Positions 1 to 7,519 of a DNA stretch of 64,000 nt are shown here, in pieces. The translations under genes and the position numbers were made by a program. The stretch is from Clostridia bacterium (GTDB taxonomy: Bacteria; Bacillota; Clostridia; Christensenellales; Borkfalkiaceae), in contig JAIEFR010000003.1 in assembly GCA_029066845.1 (NCBI GenBank), forward strand, positions 48,676 through 112,675, given 5' to 3'. Each line of letters begins with the position of its first letter. Within the stretch, counting starts at the first letter, position 1. The notes beneath the pieces are model-generated. The model saw nothing but the letters and a program-made list of their open reading frames with translations, did no database searches and was not told the DNA's origin.

Positions 1-148
1 GATATTCGGCAAGCGGCGCGTAACGCTCGGCGTATTCCGCCATACCGTGAATAATCTGTAAAACGGCTTTCGGCTCGCCCTCGGCCTGCCATATGCAGGC
101 GTGAATATTAGTCTTTCCGTCGGAAGAAGGATAATATATTTCTTGCAT
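1..148 (-). CDS. Alpha/beta hydrolase, N-terminal part (monoacylglycerol-lipase-like)
   Basis: Only the first 49 codons lie in the window; the gene continues past base 1. The translation starts MQEIYYPSSDG and reaches a short strand followed by LQIIHGMAEYAERY. This HGMAEY turn is the oxyanion-hole segment typical of serine-aminopeptidase-like (Hydrolase_4) lipases and esterases. The ATG at 148 has an AGGAG site about 6 bases upstream (151-160). It sits downstream of the GH3 gene on the same strand but has its own promoter at 185-213. The substrate is unknown, and the catalytic Ser, Asp and His lie outside the window. Confidence 0.72.
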   Translation of the reverse strand, partial: MQEIYYPSSDGKTNIHACIWQAEGEPKAVLQIIHGMAEYAERYAPLAEY

Positions 149-184
149 ATAAACTCCTGAACAGCATTTTCGTATTTCAAAAAA

Positions 185-213
185 ATTATAGCACTACGGC
201 GTGCGTAAAGCAA
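185..213 (-). promoter_or_regulatory. Promoter of the alpha/beta hydrolase gene
   Basis: On the minus strand TTGCTT (208-213) and TATAAT (185-190) are 17 bases apart. It lies directly after the stop codon of the GH3 gene and would give a leader of about 30 bases. Confidence 0.55.
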
Positions 214-214
214 G

Positions 215-2545
215 CTATTTTTTTGTGAGGATTTTGCGCAGTCCCTTAAAGAAGTGCCCGTCGCAGGCAAGCAGGAAGCCCTGCGCCTGAGCGGCGTTGA
301 AATTCATAAATTGCAACAGCGACCTTAAGCACAGCCATTCGAACACGACCGACTTGATTTTGTCCTTCGAATGTCTGCTCACCTTTGCGATTACGCCGAA
401 CACTTTTGCAACCAACCCCTTGCAATAAATGAGGTCGGCAACCTGCATATCCATACTTGCTTGCAGTCGTCCCTTTTTGGGCGCAACATACTGCTCGTCG
501 GGGGATATGTGGCTTTCAAAGTACTCTTTATAGCTCAGTTTTACGCCCTGCCCGTCCGCAAACACACAGCCCTCGGGCAGATTATCCTTGGTTATTTCCA
601 CACTGCCCGCAAACAACGCGTGCGCGCTGTTATCGTTTAAAGTCACGTCGTAAACGCCGCCCGCTTCGAAACGGCGCTTCTCCGTATTCCATACGCGGAA
701 GGAGTATTCGTCGAAATCTAGGCTGATCTTCCTGCTCTCTCCCGCCTGCAAAAACACCTTCTTGAAAAGCTTGAGCTCGTAGGGCGCAACCTGCAAATTT
801 GCCCTGGGCGCGCGGATATAAACCTGCGCAACCGTCGCGCCCGCAACGCTGCCCGTATTGGTTACGGTAAAGCGCACGCCGCGCCTGTCAACTTCAAAGT
901 CCGAATATCCGAACGTCGTATACGAAAGACCGTAGCCAAACGGATATTTGACGGGAACGCCGAACGAGTTGAAATACTTATAGCCGACGTATATACCCTC
1001 GGCGTAGTCGCTCTTTAAAGGGCTCCGCGAATACACTTCGGCGCAAGACTCGTCACCCTCCTTCAAGGGATATGTTTCGGCAAGCCTGCCCGACGGATTG
1101 ACCTCGCCCGTGAGCGCGCGCACAACAGCCCTTGCTCCGCTCTGTCCGCCGAGATGTGCTAAAAGCAGCGCATCCGCGTGAACGTCCCAGTCTGTTAGCA
1201 CCGCGCTTCCGCAAGACAGCACGACAACAATTTTTCTGCCGAGCTTTGCCAGCTTTTTGATAAGCTCAATCTGGTTTTCGTTAATTGAAAGCTCGGTTCT
1301 GTCGCATCCCTCGGACTCCTTGTTTTCGTCCAGTCCCAGGCACAGAACGACGGTGTCCGCACGCCTTGCAAGACGGACGGCGCGCCTTATTCTTTCACTG
1401 CTCCTTCCGCCCGCACGCTTAAACCCGCGCGCAAAACCTATAAATTTCAGGGGGGATTTTTTTATTGCCCCCAGTATATTGTCAAGCGAAGTGGGCACTA
1501 TCTGCGAAGACCCCGCCCCCTGATAGCGCGGCGTCTTTGCAAAGTCGCCTATAACCGCAACCCTTTCGCCGCTACTAAGCGGCAGCGCGGCGTTATTGTT
1601 CTTTAAAAGCACCAGGCTCTCCGCGGCTACCCTTGCGGCAAATTCGGCGTGTTCCTCCTTATCGAAGGGCTTGTTTTCTATGCGCTGCGCACCGTCGGCA
1701 AAGCGTGCAATGCGCTCCACGCAGTCGTCCACCGTACTCTCTTCAAGCTCGCCGCTCTTTACGGCGTCGATGACTTCGGCGGCGGAAATGGCGCAGAACG
1801 GCATTTCGAGGTCAGCGCCCGCTTTAAGCGCCTTCACCCTTCCGCGGCTGCCGCCCCAGTCGGAAACGACCAGCCCGTCAAACCCCCACTCCGTGCGTAA
1901 AACGTCGGTCAGGAGATAGCGGCTCTGATTACAGTACTCGCCGTTCAGTCTGTTATAAGCGGACATAACCGCGCCCGCCTTGCCCTCCTTTACGGCAATT
2001 TCGAAGCCCGTTAAATAGGTTTCCCTGAGGGTCTGTTCGTCCACGCGGCTGTCGCAGTACATACGCGCGTATTCCCTGCTGTTCACCGCAAAATGCTTTA
2101 CGCACGCCGTCACGCCCGTGCTCTGTATTCCGCGGACGTACGCCGCGGCAATCTTACCCGAAAGATAGCTATCCTCCGAAAAGTATTCGAAATTTCTGCC
2201 GCACAGCGGACTGCGCTTGATATTCAGTCCGGGGCCCAGCACCATTGCAACGCCGAAGGAAGCCGCCTCGCGCGCTATGCGTTCGCCCAGCTCCTCGCAG
2301 AGTTCCTCGTCAAACGAGCACGCAACCGCGGACGACGTGGGGAAACACGTTGCGGGAAACGAACCGCCCAGTCCCAGGTGATTGGGACGCTTTGCCTGCA
2401 CGCGCATACCGTTGGGTCCGTCGGCAAGCTTAACGGCGGGCAAACCGATTTGCCTGCACTCCGCAGTGTGCCAGAATCCGCCGCCCGTCAACAGCTCCGC
2501 TTTAACCTCTATATCCAGTTGTGCTATCTTCTCTTTATCCGTCAT
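215..2545 (-). CDS. Glycoside hydrolase family 3 beta-glycosidase (probable beta-glucosidase)
   Basis: A 776-residue GH3 enzyme, the usual length for the three-domain form. The N-terminal barrel contains CVKHFAVNS (about 148-156) and the SDW motif GLVVSDWGG with the catalytic nucleophile D229. The second alpha/beta sandwich begins near LLKNNNAALPL, and a C-terminal fibronectin-III-like domain follows (AQVYIRAP onward). There is no signal peptide, so it probably cleaves imported beta-linked oligosaccharides in the cytoplasm. Exact sugar specificity cannot be read from the sequence. The ATG at 2545 has no obvious ribosome site and lies only about 11 bases from the predicted transcription start. 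Confidence 0.93.
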   Translation of the reverse strand: MTDKEKIAQLDIEVKAELLTGGGFWHTAECRQIGLPAVKLADGPNGMRVQAKRPNHLGLGGSFPATCFPTSSAVACSFDEELCEELGERIAREAASFGVAMVLGPGLNIKRSPLCGRNFEYFSEDSYLSGKIAAAYVRGIQSTGVTACVKHFAVNSREYARMYCDSRVDEQTLRETYLTGFEIAVKEGKAGAVMSAYNRLNGEYCNQSRYLLTDVLRTEWGFDGLVVSDWGGSRGRVKALKAGADLEMPFCAISAAEVIDAVKSGELEESTVDDCVERIARFADGAQRIENKPFDKEEHAEFAARVAAESLVLLKNNNAALPLSSGERVAVIGDFAKTPRYQGAGSSQIVPTSLDNILGAIKKSPLKFIGFARGFKRAGGRSSERIRRAVRLARRADTVVLCLGLDENKESEGCDRTELSINENQIELIKKLAKLGRKIVVVLSCGSAVLTDWDVHADALLLAHLGGQSGARAVVRALTGEVNPSGRLAETYPLKEGDESCAEVYSRSPLKSDYAEGIYVGYKYFNSFGVPVKYPFGYGLSYTTFGYSDFEVDRRGVRFTVTNTGSVAGATVAQVYIRAPRANLQVAPYELKLFKKVFLQAGESRKISLDFDEYSFRVWNTEKRRFEAGGVYDVTLNDNSAHALFAGSVEITKDNLPEGCVFADGQGVKLSYKEYFESHISPDEQYVAPKKGRLQASMDMQVADLIYCKGLVAKVFGVIAKVSRHSKDKIKSVVFEWLCLRSLLQFMNFNAAQAQGFLLACDGHFFKGLRKILTKK

Positions 2546-2562
2546 AAAATATACCGCTTTTT

Positions 2563-2591
2563 ATTCTATCACCCGCCGCAAATTTTTGCAA
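2563..2591 (-). promoter_or_regulatory. Promoter of the GH3 gene
   Basis: Minus-strand TTGCAA (2586-2591), 17-base spacer, TAGAAT (2563-2568). The predicted start of transcription lies about 11 bases before the ATG, so the leader is very short. Confidence 0.5.
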
Positions 2592-2686
2592 CGAAAAATA
2601 AAAGGCATATTATGCTAATAAATGAATAATTATTTATGATTAAACACCGATTTTGCATAAATATTAAATAATATGCACAAATACCG

Positions 2687-2715
2687 TTGACAAATTTATA
2701 AAAAACGCATATAAT
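2687..2715 (+). promoter_or_regulatory. Promoter of the trpB-like gene
   Basis: A consensus TTGACA (2687-2692), 17-base spacer and TATAAT (2710-2715). The leader then contains an 8-bp inverted repeat, AAACCGCG (2732-2739) with CGCGGTTT (2755-2762), ending at the ribosome site AAGGAGG (2763-2769). The hairpin could affect ribosome access; no known riboswitch was recognised. Confidence 0.8.
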
Positions 2716-2779
2716 ATCGACAATTACTTATAAACCGCGGCAATAAAAATTCAGCGCGGTTTAAGGAGGCTGAACGACC

Positions 2780-4129
2780 GTGAAAGACGTTCCTTACAAA
2801 GTATACTTAACCGAAGCGGAGATGCCCGAAAAGTGGCTGAACATAAAGGCTTTTATGAAAGACAAGCCCGCTCCGCTCATAAATCCCGCGACAAAACAGC
2901 CCTGCACCAAGGAAGAGCTTTGCAATGTCTTCTGCGAAGAGCTTGCCGAGCAGGAATTGAACTCGACGGACGAATATATAGACATACCCAAGCCTATAAG
3001 CGACTTTTACAAGCTGTACAGACCCAGCCCCTTAATCCGCGCATACGGTCTGGAAGAATACCTCGGCACTCCCGCGGAGATATATTATAAGTTCGAGGGC
3101 AACAACACCTCCGGCTCGCATAAACTCAACTCGGCGGCGGCGCAGATTTACTACGCCAAAAAGCAGGGGCTTAAAGCGGTTACCACCGAAACTGGCGCGG
3201 GTCAGTGGGGCACCGCGCTTGCAATGGCGGGCGCGCACTTCGGTATGCCCGTACACGTCTATATGGTTAAGGTATCCTACGAGCAGAAGCCTTTCAGGCG
3301 CAACGTTATGAACGTCTACGGCGCAAACGTCGTCGCCTCTCCCTCCGAAACAACCGAGGCGGGCAGAAGAATTCTGAAGGAGCACCCCGGCACCAACGGC
3401 TCGCTGGGTTGCGCCATTTCCGAAGCGGTCGAGGCGGCTGTATCCGACCCCGAGCACAAGACGCGCTACGTTCTCGGCTCGGTGCTCGACCAGGTGCTTC
3501 TGCACCAGTCTGTAATCGGTCTGGAAACCAAGACTGCGCTTGACAAGATAGGCAGAAAGCCCGACGTTATTGTCGGCTGTGCTGGCGGCGGTTCCAACCT
3601 GGGCGGGCTTATCGCGCCATTCATTGCCGAAAAACTGCAGGGCAAGTCCAACCCGCGCATTATCGCCGTGGAGCCCGCAAGCTGTCCTTCGTTCACGCGC
3701 GGCACCTACCGCTACGACTTCTGCGACACGGGCAAGATCTGTCCGCAGGCGAAGATGTACACTCTGGGCTGCGACTTTATTCCCAGCGCCAACCACGCGG
3801 GCGGACTGAGATACCACGGTATGAGCCCCGTGCTCTCCAAGCTGTACGACGACAAATATATGGAGGCGAAATCCTACACTCAGACGGAAGTTTTCGAAGC
3901 GGCGGTCACCTTTGCAAAAATCGAGGGCACGCTTCCCGCACCCGAATCTTCGCACGCAATCAAGGGCGCAATCGACGCCGCTCTGGAATGCAAGAAGACG
4001 GGTGAAAAGAAGGTTATCGTGTTCGGACTTACCGGCACGGGCTACTTCGATTTGAAGGCGTACGACGAATTTTTGAGCGGCAAAATGAGCGACCATATCC
4101 CCACTGACAGCGAGATAGGTTTGAAATAA
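2780..4129 (+). CDS. Stand-alone tryptophan synthase beta-like enzyme (TrpB2 type)
   Basis: A 449-residue PLP enzyme. The PLP lysine is K115 in GSHKLNS, the catalytic glutamate is probably E137 in TETGAGQWG, and the phosphate loop is GCAGGGSN. The long N-terminal extension and the GQWG variant (GQHG in classical TrpB) place it in the TrpB2 group. These make tryptophan from indole and serine, often without TrpA. No trpA or other trp gene is nearby, so an indole-salvage role is likely. The start is GTG at 2780, ten bases after AAGGAGG. Confidence 0.9.
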   Translation: MKDVPYKVYLTEAEMPEKWLNIKAFMKDKPAPLINPATKQPCTKEELCNVFCEELAEQELNSTDEYIDIPKPISDFYKLYRPSPLIRAYGLEEYLGTPAEIYYKFEGNNTSGSHKLNSAAAQIYYAKKQGLKAVTTETGAGQWGTALAMAGAHFGMPVHVYMVKVSYEQKPFRRNVMNVYGANVVASPSETTEAGRRILKEHPGTNGSLGCAISEAVEAAVSDPEHKTRYVLGSVLDQVLLHQSVIGLETKTALDKIGRKPDVIVGCAGGGSNLGGLIAPFIAEKLQGKSNPRIIAVEPASCPSFTRGTYRYDFCDTGKICPQAKMYTLGCDFIPSANHAGGLRYHGMSPVLSKLYDDKYMEAKSYTQTEVFEAAVTFAKIEGTLPAPESSHAIKGAIDAALECKKTGEKKVIVFGLTGTGYFDLKAYDEFLSGKMSDHIPTDSEIGLK

Positions 4130-4147
4130 CCGTATAATAAAAGCAGG

Positions 4148-4190
4148 GCGCCCGCGCAACGGAAAAACCGTTGCGCGGGCGCTTATCTTT
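4148..4190 (+). terminator. Terminator after the trpB-like gene
   Basis: A perfect 15-bp stem, GCGCCCGCGCAACGG (4148-4162) with its complement at 4168-4182, around an AAAAA loop. The following T-tract is weak. It lies between convergent genes and may serve both. Confidence 0.75.
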
Positions 4191-4210
4191 GCCATATTAC
4201 GACCTGTTTT

Positions 4211-5377
4211 TTACAGACTTGCTTTCAATATTTGTTTTATTTCAGCCTTATCCAGCACCTTGTAGCCGCCGTCCATAATGAGCGTGCTTTCCACTATTCC
4301 GTCCAGCATTTGCTCGGTTGCGCCCAGGTCGGTTATGTTCATAACAAGTCCGGTCTTCTTCATCCACTTCTCCATTTCGGACAAGCCTTCCGAAGCGACC
4401 TGCTCGTCGCTCTTACCATCGCTCTTTACGTTCCACACGTTTACCGCGTAACGCGCAAACTTCTTCAAGCCGTAGGGCATAATGTGGCGGTAATAGGGCA
4501 TAGACACGGCGGCAAGCGTCATACCGTGCGTGGCGTCGGTGTGCGCCGCAACCGCCTGCCCGAGCATATGCACCATCCAGTCGGTCGCCTTGCCCTTGGC
4601 AACCAGCGTGTTCAACGCCCAAGTCGCAATCCACATAATGTTGCTCCTCGCTTCGTAGTCGGTGGGGTTCTGTACGGCGATGTCCGCGCTGTGTATCAGA
4701 GAGCGCAGCAACCCCTCCATTATATAGTCGCTGGTGTTGTCGTCCGTGCCCGAAAAGTACTGCTCGAGTATGTGCGACATTATGTCGTAGATGCCCGAAA
4801 TCATCTGATACTTGGGCAGCGTGTAGGTGAATTCGGGATTGAGTACCGAGAACTTGGGAAAGACCTTTTCGCCGAATACGTGACCTATTTTAAGCTTCTG
4901 CGCGTGGTTGGTTATTACCGAGCCGCCGTTCATTTCGCTGCCCGTTCCCACCATCGTAAGCACACAGCCGACGGGCACTATGTCGCAGGTAACGTCCTCA
5001 AAGCGGATAAAATATTTATCCCACGCGTCCTCGTTGCAGTTGACCGAAACGGAAACGGCTTTTGCATAGTCGCACACAGAGCCGCCTCCCACCGCCAGAA
5101 TAAGGTCGGCTTTCGCCGCCCTCGCGCGCGCAATGCCCTCGTTTAGCTTGTCCGCCGTGGGGTTGGGCATAACGCCCGCGTCCTCGAAAACGCTCTTGCC
5201 GTTCGCCTTTAAAATCGCAACTACCTTGTCGTAGATGCCGTTCTTCTTTATCGAGCCGCCGCCGTAAACCAGCAGCACGTTTTTTCCGTACTTGGGCAGT
5301 TCTTGGTTGAGTCCATCCAGCGCGTCCTTGCCGAAGTACAGCTTCGTGGGATTGCAGTATGTAAAATTGCCTAACAT
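4211..5377 (-). CDS. Iron-containing alcohol dehydrogenase (butanol dehydrogenase/YqhD type)
   Basis: A 388-residue group III alcohol dehydrogenase that reduces aldehydes with NAD(P)H. The nucleotide motifs are GGGS (39-42) and GGGSVCDYAK (97-106). The predicted iron ligands are D198, H202, H270 and H284. The open frame extends to 5398, but AAGGAG (5383-5390 on this strand) lies inside that extension and points to the ATG at 5377. A consensus promoter stands upstream. It probably disposes of reducing power in fermentation; the true substrate is not known. Confidence 0.93.
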   Translation of the reverse strand: MLGNFTYCNPTKLYFGKDALDGLNQELPKYGKNVLLVYGGGSIKKNGIYDKVVAILKANGKSVFEDAGVMPNPTADKLNEGIARARAAKADLILAVGGGSVCDYAKAVSVSVNCNEDAWDKYFIRFEDVTCDIVPVGCVLTMVGTGSEMNGGSVITNHAQKLKIGHVFGEKVFPKFSVLNPEFTYTLPKYQMISGIYDIMSHILEQYFSGTDDNTSDYIMEGLLRSLIHSADIAVQNPTDYEARSNIMWIATWALNTLVAKGKATDWMVHMLGQAVAAHTDATHGMTLAAVSMPYYRHIMPYGLKKFARYAVNVWNVKSDGKSDEQVASEGLSEMEKWMKKTGLVMNITDLGATEQMLDGIVESTLIMDGGYKVLDKAEIKQILKASL

Positions 5378-5415
5378 ATGTATCTCCTTTATAAGCATTA
5401 TTTTTTTACGGTATT

Positions 5416-5444
5416 ATTGTATTACCCGCAAGGCGATATGTCAA
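5416..5444 (-). promoter_or_regulatory. Promoter of the iron alcohol dehydrogenase
   Basis: Minus-strand TTGACA (5439-5444), 17-base spacer, TACAAT (5416-5421), about 40 bases before the ATG at 5377. Confidence 0.75.
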
Positions 5445-5491
5445 CCCCGATAAAAATTTTCGGATAAAATAAAAAACGCACGCAAAAACGC

Positions 5492-5520
5492 TTGAAATTT
5501 TGCGCAACGTCCTATATAAT
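5492..5520 (+). promoter_or_regulatory. Promoter of tRNA-Gln
   Basis: TTGAAA (5492-5497), 17-base spacer, TATAAT (5515-5520), 20 bases before the first base of the tRNA. Confidence 0.8.
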
Positions 5521-5539
5521 GAATGAGTAAATTGAATAT

Positions 5540-5614
5540 TGGGGTGTCGCCAAGCGGTAAGGCAACGGACTCTGACTCCGTCATTCGTTGGTTCAAATCC
5601 AGCTACCCCAGCCA
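5540..5614 (+). tRNA. tRNA-Gln (anticodon CUG)
   Basis: A full cloverleaf can be folded by eye. The acceptor TGGGGTG pairs with TACCCCA, with one G-T pair. The anticodon stem ACGGA/TCCGT holds the loop CTCTGAC, giving anticodon CTG. The T arm is GTTGG-TTCAAAT-CCAGC, with discriminator G and an encoded CCA (5612-5614). Its anticodon arm shares 16 identical bases with the right edge of the accessory island, so it is a likely integration site. Confidence 0.95.
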
Positions 5615-5621
5615 ATAAAAA

Positions 5622-5658
5622 CCCTGATTTGAACGGCTTGTTCAATTCAGGTTTTTTT
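5622..5658 (+). terminator. Terminator of tRNA-Gln
   Basis: CCTGATTTGAAC pairs with GTTCAATTCAGG (one mismatch) around a short loop and is followed by seven T (5652-5658). Confidence 0.85.
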
Positions 5659-6199
5659 AAATTATGTCAGTGCTAAAACAGCGAGCCGACTTATATCAAG
5701 ACCAGCACACGCCGTGTAGCCATTCCGCCGATTAAGGCGGTCTGATTGTCATAAGATTACCTCCGAAATATATTGATATCTGTCACCCAATATGGTGTGG
5801 TAACCTAAAAAAGCGCGCAAAAAAGCCGCTGATACTTTCAACGTAATCACCGACTTCTAACCGCGTTTAGCAACTTCTGATTGCCCTATGGTGGTTAGCC
5901 ATTCTATTGAGTTTGCATAGTAAAAGTTAGTTCAAAAACACTCCTTGCTTATAGATAAAAATTGTAGCACAAAAAAGCCCTACCTCGCACAGCATAAACT
6001 GCTACAGTATACAAGCTCTGACTCTCAAAAAACTGCGCAAGATGCTCGGCAAGCCTCGCTTGCCAAGAGAGAAGCGGACTGACTTCTCTTCGTTACTTAA
6101 TTGTTATACCGCTCAAAATATAAGCGGAATACTTCACTCGGTATATCTTTATTCTATCATAGATATTTTTAATATCAAGGCAGTAGGTCACATAAAAAT
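5659..6199. other. Non-coding left edge of the island, rich in short hairpins
   Basis: No open frame with a start site was found in about 540 bases. Several inverted repeats occur: CCGCC/GGCGG near 5730, GGCAAGC-CTC-GCTTGCC (6048-6064), AGAGAAG/CTTCTCT just after it, and CCGCT/AGCGG near 6110. The stretch could hold a small RNA or the decayed end of an element. No known RNA family was recognised. Confidence 0.4.
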
Positions 6200-6946
6200 C
6201 TAGATTAAATCTTCACGATTCATATCATTAAAAGAAATCGATATTTTATCTACTTTGTATAATCTAGAATTTATTGCTTCGCAATCATCCGGATAAAAGA
6301 ATACGATATTATCGCCTTCTGGTAACAAAGAACTTTCGAAAATAACGCCCTCAAATCCCATGTTAATAAATTGTCCTGCTAAATATTGAGTAAACCAATA
6401 TTTATGCCCAGCATAATGAGGTCTTGAAAACTCTATTGATATCTGTTTCAAAAGGGTAGCAAGTACTTCATTTTCACGCAATCTTCGTGATGTGCTTTTT
6501 CTTAAATCCGCAAAGCAAAGCTCTCTTCTTGTAACAAATTCGGCAATAGAAATTATTTCACGTTTTATCGGTCGTAATTCATAAATTACCGTCTTAGGAT
6601 CATTACAAGTATAAAGGAAAGAGATACCATTGCAATTAAGTCTACCTTCTATAGCAAGCGCGTTAGGCGGCGCACCAGACTTATCTTTGCCATATCCTTG
6701 AAATATCTTTTCATCAGACTTTACAAACGCTAAATATTCTTCATCGGTTGTTATAACATCTCCAAAATTGAATATTCTACCTCTAAAGAAAGATTGCCCT
6801 TCGCGTATATGAATAGAATATAAATCTATATTACTATCTAATACTGATAACAAAGGACTTTTGATATCAAACCTATTAAAAGTATTAACAATCCTCTTCC
6901 ATTCATAGAAATTGGCACGAACTTGTTTTCTTAATTCTCTATCCAT
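6200..6946 (-). CDS. RES-domain protein (possible NAD+-degrading toxin)
   Basis: A 248-residue protein with the RES signature. Arginines lie in FFRGRIF (R55/R57), and ALAIEGRLN is followed by FLYTCNDPKTVIYE with Y112 and E123. A C-terminal serine pair (S205/S206) precedes GDNIVFF. Characterised RES toxins of RES-Xre pairs consume NAD+. The usual Xre partner is not adjacent; the nearest Xre gene is about 12 kb away. This protein also has a roughly 50-residue N-terminal extension. ATG at 6946 follows AAGGAT. In a defence-rich island it may act in abortive infection, which is inference. Confidence 0.75.
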   Translation of the reverse strand: MDRELRKQVRANFYEWKRIVNTFNRFDIKSPLLSVLDSNIDLYSIHIREGQSFFRGRIFNFGDVITTDEEYLAFVKSDEKIFQGYGKDKSGAPPNALAIEGRLNCNGISFLYTCNDPKTVIYELRPIKREIISIAEFVTRRELCFADLRKSTSRRLRENEVLATLLKQISIEFSRPHYAGHKYWFTQYLAGQFINMGFEGVIFESSLLPEGDNIVFFYPDDCEAINSRLYKVDKISISFNDMNREDLI

Positions 6947-7045
6947 TAATTTTTATCCTTAGTTATTTTACTGATTATTCTACTAAAGCAACTTTCATTA
7001 AATCATTAGCGGAAAACCTGGGACACTTCGCCAGATACACTTTTT

Positions 7046-7095
7046 ATTATAACATAATTGATTTCATTGTCAAGCATTTGCAAACAAATGTTTGC
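7046..7095 (-). promoter_or_regulatory. Promoter and dyad operator of the RES gene
   Basis: Minus-strand TTGACA (7068-7073), 16-base spacer, TATAAT (7046-7051). Just upstream of the -35 box lies a perfect 7-bp dyad, GCAAACA-AA-TGTTTGC (7080-7095). This is the kind of symmetric site a helix-turn-helix repressor would bind. The leader is about 90 bases. Confidence 0.6.
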
Positions 7096-7133
7096 GATTT
7101 TTGTTTTCCAACTTATTCTTTGGTCAAATTCAA

Positions 7134-7163
7134 AAAGAGGAACAGCCCCGTCTGCTCCTCTTT
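7134..7163 (-). terminator. Probable terminator upstream of the RES gene
   Basis: AAAGAGGAACAG (7134-7145) pairs with CTGCTCCTCTTT (7152-7163), one mismatch, with T-rich flanks on both strands. It could stop minus-strand transcripts coming from the DGQHR gene. Confidence 0.55.
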
Positions 7164-7291
7164 GTATTTACTAAAAGCTGTTGTTCTCGCAAATTTCTTT
7201 TTTATTTAGTTTAAAACTCGACAATAATTAACTATTTATGCCAGTAATTACTTAATTTAATAATTTACAATATATGTAGAGGCGTTAAAAG

Positions 7292-7519
7292 ATGAATCAA
7301 TTATATGTGTTTTTACTGTCAGGCATAAGCTTTTATGCTACTGGCTCACTAAGTGACGAAGATATCAATAAAATAAATGTCCTATCTCACTCATTTATGA
7401 ACAGCCTCCCTAGAGAACCAGATGAAACAATTTTTAATTCATTCATTGAAGAAATATTGATAAAATATAAAATCCGCCTAAATCCTATTAAAATTAACTA
7501 TGTGTTTCGATTCATATAG
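7292..7519 (+). CDS. Small hypothetical protein
   Basis: A 75-residue frame starting MNQLYVFLL, with a weak ribosome site (AGAGGCG about 8 bases before the ATG). Its stop codon abuts the stop of the convergent DGQHR gene. The first 20 residues are hydrophobic; no domain was recognised. It is AT-rich like its neighbours. It may be real or chance. Confidence 0.35.
   Translation: MNQLYVFLLSGISFYATGSLSDEDINKINVLSHSFMNSLPREPDETIFNSFIEEILIKYKIRLNPIKINYVFRFI

Noticed and set aside
3032..4195. 387-residue minus-strand frame opposite the trpB-like gene
   Set aside because: Shadow of a GC-rich gene; no motifs, and the plus-strand protein is clearly real.
5406..5645. 79-residue minus-strand frame across tRNA-Gln
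   Set aside because: It is the antisense of the tRNA (typical GFEPTND-like artefact) and has no ribosome site.
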